This document shows, in pieces, positions 12,066-22,800 of a stretch of DNA of 64,000 bases. A model generated the notes under the pieces. That model did no database searches. It saw only the letters and a program-made list of their open reading frames with translations, and was not told where the DNA came from. The DNA comes from Atrichornis clamosus (taxonomy: Eukaryota > Chordata > Aves > Passeriformes > Menuridae): NCBI GenBank assembly GCA_013400975.1, contig WBMZ01010316.1:90177-154176 (forward strand), given 5' to 3'. The stretch's first letter is position 1. Each line of letters begins with the position of its first letter. The translations under genes were made by a program, and so were the position numbers.

Positions 12066-14039
12066 TTCTGTGTCCTTCTACAGTGCTGAGTTAGCAAAAC
12101 TTGGGTTTCTGAAACCCATTATGAATGCAAGACTGTCTGGGCGCTAAGAATTGTTAAAATACACCTAGGCCTGATGGATCTGGTGGGACAAATAGTCTTG
12201 AACAGAGATGGAATTAGACAGCATGGTTTTGCAGAGCTGTGTTTGTGCTACAAAGTGAGCTGGACAAGTCCTGCTGCAGCAGGAGAGAAATGATTGGGTT
12301 TTGTTGGATTACATCCCTCTCCACGTTTGTGACACACAGAGAAATCCTTGAGAAATCCAGAGTATCTCATCTCAGTGCCATATTGCCTAGTGTGGGACAG
12401 GTGGGCCACAGAAGTCCTTGCCATGTGGTTTGTTGCTAAGACAAAAACAAGCTACGTTAGGTGACACCAAGTGCAGATGCAGGAGTTGGCTCTGAAACGA
12501 AGTAAGGGATGGGTGTGCAGGAGTGTGGCTTTTGAATGGGTTGGAGCCTTGTGCAAACAAGGAGGTGTCGCAGATAGGCGATGTAGAGGCTTGAAGAACC
12601 ACTGCCAAAGGTATCAAAAAAGTAGTTTTATTAAAAATATTGTAAAAACGAGACTTAACAAAGTTTGATGGCAAGATTCATTCTGTTACTGCAGAGGATA
12701 TAATAATAATTTAAAGTTACCATACAAAATTCAGTGCACTACAATACAAGGTTATGTGTGACATCGGCCACTTACCAGAAACCTGCAGTTGGCCAGGGGT
12801 CTCTCAGCCTCGAGGAGTAATGTTGAGAGGAGTCCCAGCTCAGGGGGAGATCACAGCTGCTGCACTGCCAGCTGCTTAGCAGGGAGAGCTCAAAAAAAGG
12901 CTCACTCAGGCTGTCATTTATGGAATAAAGGGGTTGGCTTGTAGTCAAATTACCTTATTTGGAAAAGGTAAACATGAGAGTCCTTGTACCCGCACCTTTC
13001 TTTGTTCCTTGATAAATGAGTCTTGGAAGAACCGCCTGCTATTCATGTGTCAATTGCGTGGCTGGTATCCTAGATTCCAAGCCCATATGCATCAGTGTTT
13101 ACCATGTCACCCTGTTCCTGTCGGGGTTTTCAGAGAACAGGTTGGAACAGGTGAAGGCGTTGGCCTGGTTATGTCCAAGGCTGTGCTGCAAAATGAAAGA
13201 GAAGCAGGAACCAGTTCTCTGCCCCTGAGGCCAAGAGGCAATGGTTGTCTTATGCCCACATGGCTTAGGGTTAGGTCTCTCTTAATTGGATTGTATCAGT
13301 GCTGTGCAATTGTGGACAAATGTGGTATCCGTGGCCCTAAGTGTTTTTTTTTTAGTTTGGTTTGAATGCTTCAAGCTTAAAAAACAGGGGGTTGTGCTGC
13401 AACACAGGATGCTCTTGAATTTCTCTACCGTCTCAGCATGCGTGAGGAGTTTCAGCCTGTTAAAAGTGGACCTTTAACAGAGATAACAGACCTGTGAACC
13501 ATTCTGCTTACTATGAAACTCAGCTCTTCTCTCCCAGGGCTCTGTTTGAGAGTTTGACACATCCATCTAGCCTACCTCTCCTCGGCTTCTGTCCCAGTCA
13601 TCGGACTCTGGGTTTGTGTAGGCTTTCACCACCCATCTTTAGGGATAAATGCAGAGGAGAAGGGTTACCCCTAGTGTTGGTGCAGAACCTCTTCAGAGGG
13701 TCAGAGCCACCCACTCTTGCCCTGATCAGCCCCTCTGTCACCGAGGAACAGCCCTGTTAGCTGCAGAAAGCACTCAACTCAGTTGCTTTTTGCTTCATTG
13801 AAGATTTGCCCCTACTCTGACGACTATGCCTTGGGCTAACTCTTGCCAGGTAGAGTAACTGTACCTGGAAGGTGTTTAAGGAAAGACTGGACGTGGCATT
13901 CAGTCTAGTTGAAATGGTGATGTTCAGACTCGATGACCTCAGAGGTCTTTTCCAACCTAATTGGTTCTGTGATTCAGTGAAAAATAAACCGGGGGCTATA
14001 TCGGATGCAGAATATCGCCCTTCCCATGGTGAAAGCCCT
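12066..14039. other. SETDB2-PHF11 intergenic region
   Basis: About 2 kb between the likely SETDB2 3' end and the PHF11 CpG island. It holds an AATAAA at 12924-12929, a CR1 3' end at 13854-13980, and otherwise unremarkable sequence. Short reading frames on both strands (up to 143 codons) show no family motif and I do not call them genes. Confidence 0.6.
13854..13980 (+). mobile_element. CR1 LINE 3' fragment
   Basis: The segment has the typical avian CR1 tail: a GGAAGGTGTTTAAGGAAAGA-type start, ACTCGATGACCTCAGAGGTC, TTTTCCAACCTAATTGG, and a terminal TTCTGTGATTC. It is 5'-truncated as most CR1 copies are and lies in sense orientation just upstream of the PHF11 CpG island. Confidence 0.85.
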
Positions 14040-14319
14040 CTGGAAATGGCTGCCCGACGGCGGCCGGCGGGCCTGCCGGGCGCGGGTATCGAATCCGGGT
14101 ATCGGGTCCTCGACACCGGCACGCCCGAAGAACGGGGATGGCCCGGCCGCCCACCCGGCCGCCCCTCCCGCATCACGTAGAGGCGCGGCCACGAGCCTTC
14201 CCCCCAGCCACGCGGGGGTCGCGACCAATCAGCGCCGGGCGGGGGCGCGGGGCGGAGCATCGGCAGCCGCTATCGCGCATGCTCCGTGCCCCCACCGGGC
14301 AGGCTCACTTTGGCGCGGG

Positions 14320-14385
14320 AGAGTTGCGGGCGGGGGAGGCGGCAGCGGGAGTGACAGCTCGCGCGGGCCGGGCCGCGAGCGGGCG
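14320..14385 (+). other. PHF11: Likely PHF11 exon 1 (non-coding), 5' end approximate
   Basis: The exon ends at a near-consensus donor GCG|GTAAGT (GT at 14386-14387) inside the CpG island. Splicing to the acceptor at 19753 would leave one nucleotide (phase 1). In that frame a TGA at 14352-14354 is followed by no ATG, so this exon appears not to code. Its 5' end is a guess. Confidence 0.55.
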
Positions 14386-14530
14386 GTAAGTGCCACCGCG
14401 GGCACGCGGGGCGGGGGGCGCGCGGGGCTCGGCGCCTCCTCACAGGTGTTCACTCACCCCCCGGTCTGCCCGCAGTGTCAGTGAATGGACCCTGCCGGGG
14501 CTCGAGCAGAGCGGGGAGGGGCGGGGGGCC

Positions 14531-14574
14531 GTGAGGCGGCGCCGGGATCCCCGTGAGGCGGCACCGGGAGGCCC
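14531..14574 (+). repeat. 22-bp tandem duplication in CpG island
   Basis: GTGAGGCGGCGCCGGGATCC (plus CC) is followed directly by GTGAGGCGGCACCGGGAGGC (plus CC). Confidence 0.85.
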
Positions 14575-14584
14575 GATGAGATAC

Positions 14585-14770
14585 GGGGAACAATTCTTTA
14601 CTTCTGAGAGTGGTGAGGCACTGGCACAGGTTGCGCAGAGTAGCTGTGGATGTCTCATCACTGGCGGTGTTCAAGGCCAGGTTGGATGGAACTCTGAGCA
14701 AGGCTGTCTAGTGAAAGGTGCCCCTGCCCACGGCTGAGAGGTTGGAACGAGATGTTCGCAAGTGAAAGGT
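14585..14770 (+). mobile_element. CR1 LINE 3' fragment at the edge of the CpG island
   Basis: The sequence shows CR1 tail features: TTCTTTACT, GAGTGGTGAGGCACTGG, GGTTGCGCAGAG, GTTCAAGGCCAGGTTGGATG, CTAGTGAAAGGTGCCCCTGC and GAGGTTGGAACGAGATG. The orientation is sense to PHF11. It abuts the GC-rich promoter with no obvious spacer. Confidence 0.85.
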
Positions 14771-15724
14771 GATCAGAAAGACAGATTTGTTTGTTCTTGC
14801 GCCTTGCAAAATATGATGTAATGACTTGGGGAGAGTATGGGAAGGGGAATGTAGGTCGTGTCCAGCCATCACATCTCCAGCCGTGTTTTTTTCCCCACAA
14901 AGCACAAACGAGGGATACGGTGAGTGTGGGGTAACTGGTGTGTGATTTATTTCTTCCTGCTTCCGTAGATCTAATCTTGCACTGCACTGGAAGAAAGAGG
15001 AGAGCAGAGCAGGAGCTGGGGCAGTGGGTTTCAATAGCATACTGGAAGTCAGGGGACTTGGGTTCTTTTTCTTAGCCCCCCTATGGATATTCTAAGTGAG
15101 ATTCTGTGCCTTAGTTTCTTCCCGTGTAAAGTATGTGTATTTACAGGCAAGGATGCTTTCAGAATTGGGTCTGGAGAGGAAGTACTTAGACAAACTGGTA
15201 ATGTTTCAGCAGGATATATTTGGAAGTGTTGCAATCCCTGTACTCTTGCCAACAATGTTCCTGTACTTTTTTACTTTCTGTTTCCTTTCCCATTTTCTTC
15301 TCTTTTGTCACTGTTGGGAAAAAAAAACCCAAAACCAATGGCCCTGCTCCTGGGAAAAGGCACAGGTACAGGAGAAGCAGCCAGCTGTGATGGTTACTTT
15401 CTCTCAGCTGCCGCTCTGTCTTCTGTTTTGCAGCTTTATTTGCCCTGGCATGAGTGGAGGGCAGCAGAAGGGCCTCCAGTTCTTATAGTTGAGTTAGTCC
15501 CCTTGGGTTCCCACAGTCTGCTCCTGTGGTGGTGAAAGTTGGAAGCAAAGGGTTGCAGAATGACTTTGTGACAGCGAGGGATTGACTAAAAAACAGCAGG
15601 TGAAAATCCAACATTGATAAGTGGAAGACGATGGGTGTGTCACAGCAACAACCACAATGCTGATACCCTCCATGCTCTCTGATACCACTTCAGAAAGAGA
15701 TTTGGGAACTGTAATGCTCTGTAA

Positions 15725-15803
15725 TACTGGTCTAGTTTACCGGGTGGTGTTGGGCCGTAGGTTGGACTCGATGATCTCAGAGGTCTTTTCCAGCCTCATG
15801 CTG
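15725..15803 (+). mobile_element. CR1 LINE 3' fragment
   Basis: The segment includes TGGTCTAGTT, GTGTTGGGCCGTAGGTTGGA, CTCGATGATCTCAGAGGTC and TTTTCCAGCC, the same CR1 subfamily as the copy at 13854. Heavily 5'-truncated; in PHF11 intron 1. Confidence 0.8.
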
Positions 15804-16840
15804 TGACTTGGAGTACCAAGTGCATGAGTCTCACTGAAGGGTGTCCCCTCTGGGCGGGGGCAGGAAGACAAACCTGTGGATCTGTCCCTACGATTTCTGT
15901 GTCAAATTCTCACCCCCCAGTTAGGTATGAATCAGGGTACTTTTTACCGTATTCACTGTTATTGCGCAAAATGCTGTGGGTGGGACTGTGGTGCAACCTT
16001 CCGTTCTTTGTGATCACATTGCACAGAGTACCTTGGAGGTAGCAGTCATGTAAAACATTTCTTGGTGAGCAAGGGAAAGAACAAGACTGCGCGGCTTCCA
16101 CCGTGCCTCACATTCCTCCCTCCCCAAAGCCATGGCAGCACAAAACACCAGCCCTCCACCCAGTTTCCACCTCTGCTCTGATCACTGTGGGCCCCATCAC
16201 GTGTTGAGCTTTGCGTTTTCTTTGCTGTTTTGTGCTTCCAACAACAGTTCTATGAAAGTGTCAGCTCTACACTCAGAAGCAGTCTAAAATGTGATTGGAA
16301 TATAAAAAATTATTAAGAAAAAATAAAAATACAGAGTGATGTTGTGACTTTATAGTGTAAATGGTAGCCCACTCTTTTGGTGATGGTTTGCTCCTCTTTG
16401 AGTGTAGCAGGAGTAAAGAAGGGATAGAGAAGTGACAGAAGTGATCAGAAATGTAGACCAGCTTCTGTATGAAGAACAGCTAAATAGTTTCAGATTCTCC
16501 AACTTGAAAAAGAGACAGTAGGAGAAATAATAACAGAACAATGCTGTCATGACTCCTACTGAAAGAGTGGAGTAAGGAACAAGGAGGATTTCTTGCCTTT
16601 TCAGACAGATTCAAGTGTGTCAACTGGAATCTCTGATGAGTAGCAGGCTTAAGCTCTGTGAAAGCAAGGCATTGTTTAGATGAAATGTAATTGAACTGTG
16701 AAACTGGAAACCTGCCCTTAGCCTCTCCCTTCTTGCGTAGGAGCAGGCAGCCAGATGCATTGCCCTGTTTAGCTTCATATCCTCTCCTTTGTAGTACTCC
16801 ATAGTGGAAAGCTGGGGAAGAGCACAGGCTCCTGTGGTTG

Positions 16841-17883
16841 TGTGTTGGGTTTGCGTGGCCAGGTTTTGGTAGTAGGGGAGCTACAGGGGTGGCTTCTGTG
16901 AGAAGCTGCCAGAAGCTTCTCCCATGTCTGGCAGAGCCAATGCCAGCCAGCTCCAGGACAGATCCTGTGCTGGCCAAGGCCAAGCCAACCAGGAATGATA
17001 GTAACACCTCTGCAGTAAGAAGGAAAGAAAAAAAGTTATTGAAGAGATGTAATTGTGGCCAGAGAAGTGTGGAGTAAGAATATGTGAGAGGAGCAACTCT
17101 GCAGACACCAAGGTCGATGGAGAGGAAGGAGGTGCTCCAGTTCCCGAAGCTGGGATTCCCCTGCAGCCCGTGGTGCTGACCATGGTGAGGCAGCTGTGTC
17201 CCTGCAGCCCATGGAGGAGACTCACACCAGAGCAGGTGGATACCTGAGAGGAGGCTGTGAACCCATGGGAAGCCTGTGATGGAGCAGGGCCCTGGCAGGG
17301 ACCTACAGACCTGTGGAGAGAGGAGCCCACGCTGGAGCAGGTTTCCTGGTAGGATTTGGGACCTTGCAGGGGACCCATCTTGGAGCAGGCTGTGCCTGAA
17401 GGACTGCACCCTGTGGGAGAGTGACCCATGTTGGAGCAGTTCATGGAGAGCTGTTGTTCTTGGGATGGACTCATAGAGATTTGTGGAGGGCTGTCTCGTG
17501 TGGGAGGGACCCCACACTGGAGCAGGGGAAGGACTCTCCTCCCTGAGTGTGGCAGAAACATGTGATGAACTGACTATAACCCCCATTCTCCATCTCCCTG
17601 TAGATGGAGAGGTAGAGTTTGGAAAGGAGGGAGGGGTGGTGGAAAGGTGCTTTTAAGATTTATTTTACTTCCCGTTATCCTGCTCTGATTTTGTTAGTAA
17701 TAAATTCAGTAATATCCCCAAGTTGAGTCTGTTTTGCCCATGATGGTATTTGGTGAGTGATCTCACACAGACTTCATATCAACCCATGAACACTTCATTA
17801 TATTTTCTCTCCCTGGTCAGTTATGGAGTGATAGAGTGGTTTTGGGGGAGTGCCTGGCATCCAGCCAGGGTCAACCCACTACA
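16841..17883 (+). mobile_element. Solo LTR of an avian endogenous retrovirus (TguLTR-like)
   Basis: A block of about 1.04 kb begins TGTGTTGGGTTTGCGTGG and ends CAACCCACTACA, giving TG...CA ends. It has a U3-like GC-rich portion with repeated TGGAGCAG blocks, an AATAAA poly(A) signal near 17699, and a tail with TCTGTTTTGCCC and GCCTGGCATCCAGCCAGGG. I recognise these features from a common passerine ERV LTR, probably ERVL-type; the family name is from memory. No gag, pol or env sequence flanks it, so it looks like a solo LTR left by recombination. Flanking 5-bp duplications are not clear. The 368-codon antisense frame through it is not a gene. Confidence 0.75.
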
Positions 17884-19753
17884 GGGGGACAGGACACAGA
17901 GCTAAATGGGACAGTGGGTGCAGGCTGGCTGCCTCTGCACTGAGGAATGGTCAAGAGCTATCCTTCCACTGCTTCAGGATTCCTACAGTGGTGCTGGAGT
18001 AATCCCAAGGCTGACCTTGACTGAGTGTCTTCTGTTCTCCAGCAGCACCAGCATATCTCCAGAGCCTGTAAGAACACCAGGGACTGTAGACTCCACCTTT
18101 AGCCCCTTCCATACAAAATTGCTAGAGCTGGATCCTCTGACTGGGCCTGAGCAGGGTCTGTGTATCTGCATTGACTCCAAGTATTTGTTTATTGCAGGGA
18201 ATTTTTCTGTATTCTAGACTATTCAAACTCTAGCTTGTTCTGCTTTTTAATTTATTTCTGGTTTTTTTTCGTTTGTTCTATTTCTAATATGTCTCTGTAT
18301 TTCTGTTTGTTTCTATTGTATTTATTTAATGCTTAAGTTCTGATATTGAGCTGATGGTCACTGTATAGATGGATATTGGAAATCAGTCCCTGCCCAGCCT
18401 TGCTTACAAGAGATAGAAGGACAGAGGAGAAAGAAACCCCAGATGTGTGTGAAGGCAAAGTGACTTCTTGTGATTAAATGAATTGTCAGGAGCATGAGCC
18501 AAAGGGGAGAAAACATATAAAAAATCCCCTTCTACTCTGGTGGTGTTTTCACTTGGGGCTACCCAGTCTGTTTTATGCAAGGGAAATGGGAACTAATGAA
18601 AACAGTTTGTCTCTTCAAAGTCAGATACATGTTGCAAGATTTGCTGGACTATGGGATTTCCTGCCTGTTTTATACTTGGACCTTACTACCTCTCTCTAGA
18701 ATAATTTAACTTCAGGTCTTCTTAATTCTTGAAAGTAAATGCAGACTTTTCTTCCTCTTGTCAGACAGGAGTTTGTGCTGTCAGAGGTGACGTCTCCAGC
18801 AAAGGATACTTTGGAGTGTCACACCTTGTAGGAGTGAGCAGTTCTTGAAGATTTCTGCGGTGGACTTGCACAAGAAACACAGACAAAGTAAAACTTCCAC
18901 TACTAATGTTGTGGTGTGGTGCTCTAAACTACTGGTGGGGGATGTGCATTAAGGCTTGTCCAGAAACACTTAGACTGTTTTTGTGAAGTAAGTAGCTGGC
19001 CTCAAACTTTCATAGCTGCTGGAGAAAAAGAAAGACTGTGTGAAGAAGAACAATTAAGACTTGAGTGGATATAGCCAGAAGAAGAGAACAGGTGTCTCTG
19101 GGGCAAATCCCAGGGCATAGGGAAAATTCTGTTGTTCCTGTTAGTGCTTCACCTTGAGAGAGAATGTTTGAATCTCTCATTTATGATTCTGGCTTCTCCC
19201 ACATTTTAGTGTTTCTTCCTCGTTTTCTGTGAACTCCTGGAAAGCACTGGAGAAGTTTGGGGACAGCTCCTTTTTTGTTTTTCTCTCCTTTTTTGACTTG
19301 CAGACTTACATGTGACAGAAGTAGCTTAAGAAAACACTGCTATGAGTGACTGCCCTCCTCCAAATAAAAGGATTTTCACACCTTAGGGCATGACTTGCTG
19401 GGCTGCTCTTGGATCTGTTGTTGGAGCAGATATTGCCAAGCAAGCTTGAAAACTCTCATATTACCTGTTATGACTTGTTAATGACTTTCCAAGAGGAGAT
19501 AAGCCACTCTTTCTCCTGCTCTAATTGCTGGAGCTCCTGTGGTCTGGTTTCCATCCCACTGCTGTACCAAGAGCGGACTTTGCCTATTCTACTGGTAGTT
19601 GTTACTTGAGGAGCAAAGCACCAAGGTTCAGGGGATGCAGATGAAAGAGCAGTTAGAGGGCAAGTGTTAGCAAGCTCTGCTTTCCTCTCTCTTGCTTGGC
19701 CTATGGTAGTTGTGTCAATTGCTGTGTGTTTTGTCCCAGTTTTCCTGCTCTAG

Positions 19754-19875
19754 GTGCTTTCTGGATAATGGCAAAGATGGTGAGAAGAACATGTGCATTT
19801 TGTTCAGAAGGGGAGGCTGGTTCTGTAATGTATATCGCCAAAGAGCGAGATATTGCAGCTCATCAGGATTGTCTG
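19754..19875 (+). CDS. PHF11: PHF11 exon 2: start codon and first zinc knuckle
   Basis: Acceptor TGCTCTAG ends at 19753; donor GTGAGT at 19876. The ATG is at 19768, so 14 nt are 5' UTR. It encodes MAKMVRRTCAFCSEGE and ends AAHQDCL. Codons before the ATG read A-F-W-I in frame, resembling the residues before the equivalent Met in mammalian PHF11. Confidence 0.9.
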
Positions 19876-22800
19876 GTGAGTGGCTTTAGTTGGTCAGTAC
19901 TGAAGAGGAATGGAAATGGAGGGATAAGGGGGAAGTTTCCACTGCTTGTCTGTTTTTGACTTTACAATGATGTGGGACTTGAAAGGCTGGTTGCTCAAAC
20001 CAGCAAGTTTTTATTAGATTGAAAAGCTGTGAAAAGCCACAGGGCTTGGCCAGGATTTTGGAGTGGGAGAGAACGTGTCTGCACAGCTGGAGCTGTTGAT
20101 CTGTGGTGTTGTCATGTGTGTCTTGCTGATCAGTGGTCCTGAACACACATACAGTCTAGCAAGAGGAATAGGTCTTCTCGAGACACTAAATTGGATGAGA
20201 CTTCTCAGACCACAGGAAGTTGTATACTTACTTAAGCCTTTGCAGGAAAATATTCACATCATTTGATATATGATGGTTAAAAAACTTTCCAGTCTGTGCC
20301 TTATTTAAAATAAGAAATAAAAATATCAGAAATTGATTATATAAAAATTTCTGTGAAGCTCTAAGCATGTTGTGATCCACCTACTCTTCTTGCTGTCAAA
20401 ATGCCTCCTCTTTATTCTGGAATCTTGGTGGAGCAGTTTATTGGTGTGCAGAAAGAATTACAGCTGCTGTATTCTCCCTGCAGCAGAGGGAGAATGTAGC
20501 TGAGGGTCATGTAGCGCAGGAGATGTCTGCTGCTAGAACAGCTTTCCGGCTTTCACTGTTACAGCGTTCTTTTTCTCTCAGCTTTTATGTCTACGTCTTT
20601 AATTTTCTGATACTTTTCCTTGCTTGGTTATTTTTTTACCAGAATGTTTCACAAACATTTGATCCCTCTTCTACAGTGTTACTTGGATGTTTTGTTTGAA
20701 CTAGGTTTATTAGGGCTTCAATGTTACTTCAATGTTGAAACTTCTTCCCGTCTCTTTTTTTTTTTCTTTCTTTTTTCTCCTTTTTTTCTCCTGCCGACAG
20801 CTTTACTCATTTCTCTGCCTTAGGCTTCTCTGCACTGTTTGGGTTTTTTTGCAGTTATCTGTCACCTTCTGAGTCGACAGACTGTGCCTACCAGTTGATG
20901 AAAGAGTAGTTCCTTTTTGTTTGGAATTAGCTACAAATAATGATTAGGAAATAATTGCCAAGGACTTCCCCTTCCTCACTCATTGTCGTGGCTCAGCAGT
21001 TCTGTGGGAATTAAAAAGGCCTGAGTGTGCATGTATTCATTTTTTGTGGGTGTCTCACAGGATGTGTACAATGTTCCTGTTTTTCTCATGCAGTCAACTG
21101 TTGTCAGCATTTGGCTGTATGGAAATCTTATTACAGAGGAATGCTGCATCCAGCTGTAGTTCTGAACAACTGAGTACATAACAAGATGTTCAAGTTCTGG
21201 AGGTCTATCAGCTGAAGAGCTTCTCATCCTTACTCTGGGCACCCTGGAATTTCAAATTTTCTTCATTCATGTTTCTTAATAAGTTAACTTTCTCACCTTA
21301 TTATCTTTTCTTAGTTCACCTTCAGGTCGTGTGAAATCTATAGAGAAAGAGGAACTTCTTTTGACTGCAGAAATGTTTAAGCACAGCTCCTTGTTCAGTG
21401 TACCTCTTAAAAAACCTCTTAAAAACATAGAGAAAAATCAATCTCCTTAGGTAGGGCAAGTGCAAGGAGAAAAGTTGTACTCCTCATCTCTTTTGACTGA
21501 GTCAGTCTTCTTTCTTAATATCGTCTCTTTTGTCTTTAGTTATTTTCCTCAGGATTTGTGGAATCTGAAGAGTATAACCCAGAAAATCTGGATATAAGGT
21601 TTGATGTGGCATCAGTGTTAAAAGAGCTCAGGAGAGGAAAGCGGCTGGTAAGGAGATGTTTCTGAATCTGCACTTAGTCCTGTCCTGTAGTACTGAAGGT
21701 TGTCTGGCCTGTTCTGTGCTTTAAAAAAAAGGCATAAAAGCAGCTGGTCCTTCTGATATACAAGATGAGGGAAATGGCAGATTTAGTGTTGGAGTAATTG
21801 ATTTGACATTCGATTTGGTGAAATTTAGTTCATTCTGTATTACAATGCAGGTGGGGTTTTTCCTGGTCTTTATGTCCTTAGTCAAAGTTTCCTAAAAGCG
21901 ACTTTGGGTAAAGGACTAAGCCAGTGCCTGAAACAAAAGAATGCAATCCATAAGTGTAAAGGGAAACACCTTCTGGGTTTAGCAGAAGTAAGGTTATTTA
22001 TATGAAGGGGTTTTTAATTGCCTTTGTCTTTAGCTGCCCTCTTCCCCTACCCCCTGGGTAGAACATTTTTCATTATGATGTTAGCCTAGAAAACATAAAT
22101 AGGAACATTAATACCAGTTAATATTGAAATAACTTGGGAAAGTTGCCCAGTGCCCTCATGTGGCTCTTTGCATCGTTTTACAAATTTATCAGTATGAAAT
22201 AGAGGTAAGGTAGCAAAAAGGCAGATGAAATAGTGACCAGGGTAGGAGTTTGCAGGAGTGAACTTGCCTGATGAATTACACAGAGGTGACTTGCAATGAA
22301 ATACTGGATTTTCCCACAGAGGGATGGCATTTGCCTTACCTGGCAGGATTTTGAGTAGGTGTGTGTAACATTTACCTGGCAAACACCATCCTGTTCCAGG
22401 TGTGCAACTTCTGCCGCAAGAAGGGAGCCACCGTGGGCTGTGAGGAGCGCGCGTGCCGCAGGAGCTACCACTTCTTCTGCGCGCTCTGCGATGACGCGGC
22501 CATAGAAACCGACCAGGTCAACGGGGTCTACCGGTACTTATCCACGTGTTTTCTGCCTAATCCTTGTCAGCGTCTTGTCAGGGAGAGAGACTTACTTGTG
22601 TGGGGTTTGAAGGGTTTCTAGGAAAGGAAATAAGTTCTCCTCTCTTAAAGTGATGCTTGATCCTCTGTTTACAAGCTATGGGAGAAACATTTTCATTTCA
22701 CAGGAAAACTTCACTGCAATGGGAGGAAATCTATTTAGTGTTTGAGCCTGTGACATACCTGAAAGATCACTAGGCCAAAACTGAGGAATTCAGTCCTTAG

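Larger units (their letters stand above)
14040..14584 (+). promoter_or_regulatory. PHF11: CpG-island promoter of PHF11
   Basis: A dense run of CpG dinucleotides and GC boxes stands out from AT-rich flanks. It carries a CCAAT box in GCGACCAATCAGCG (14225-14229), GC-box-like GGGCGGGGGCGCGGGGCGG (14237-14256), an NRF1-like GCGCATGC (14275-14282) and an E2F-like TTTGGCGC (14309-14316). No TATA box was seen. A strong plus-strand splice donor at 14386 fixes the direction. The transcription start is probably around 14290-14340, by inference. A 22-bp tandem duplication lies at 14531-14574. Confidence 0.75.
14386..19753 (+). other. PHF11: PHF11 intron 1
   Basis: About 5.4 kb between the CpG-island donor and the acceptor TGCTCTAG at 19753. 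It contains two CR1 fragments and the solo LTR and a T-rich tract at 18240-18350. No conserved exon was recognised, but a short alternative 5' exon could be missed by eye. Confidence 0.6.

Noticed and set aside
13757..14484. Long frames on both strands across the PHF11 CpG island
   Set aside because: High GC removes stop codons; composition is Ala/Arg/Pro/Gly-rich with no conserved motif, and the frames run across CR1 and promoter sequence.
16881..17561. 226-codon minus-strand frame in the LTR
   Set aside because: Another antisense frame of the same repeat; not a viral protein and no splice or start support.
16480..17586. 368-codon open frame on the minus strand
   Set aside because: It runs antisense through the GC-rich solo LTR, has no recognised domain, and is explained by the repeated TGGAGCAG blocks.
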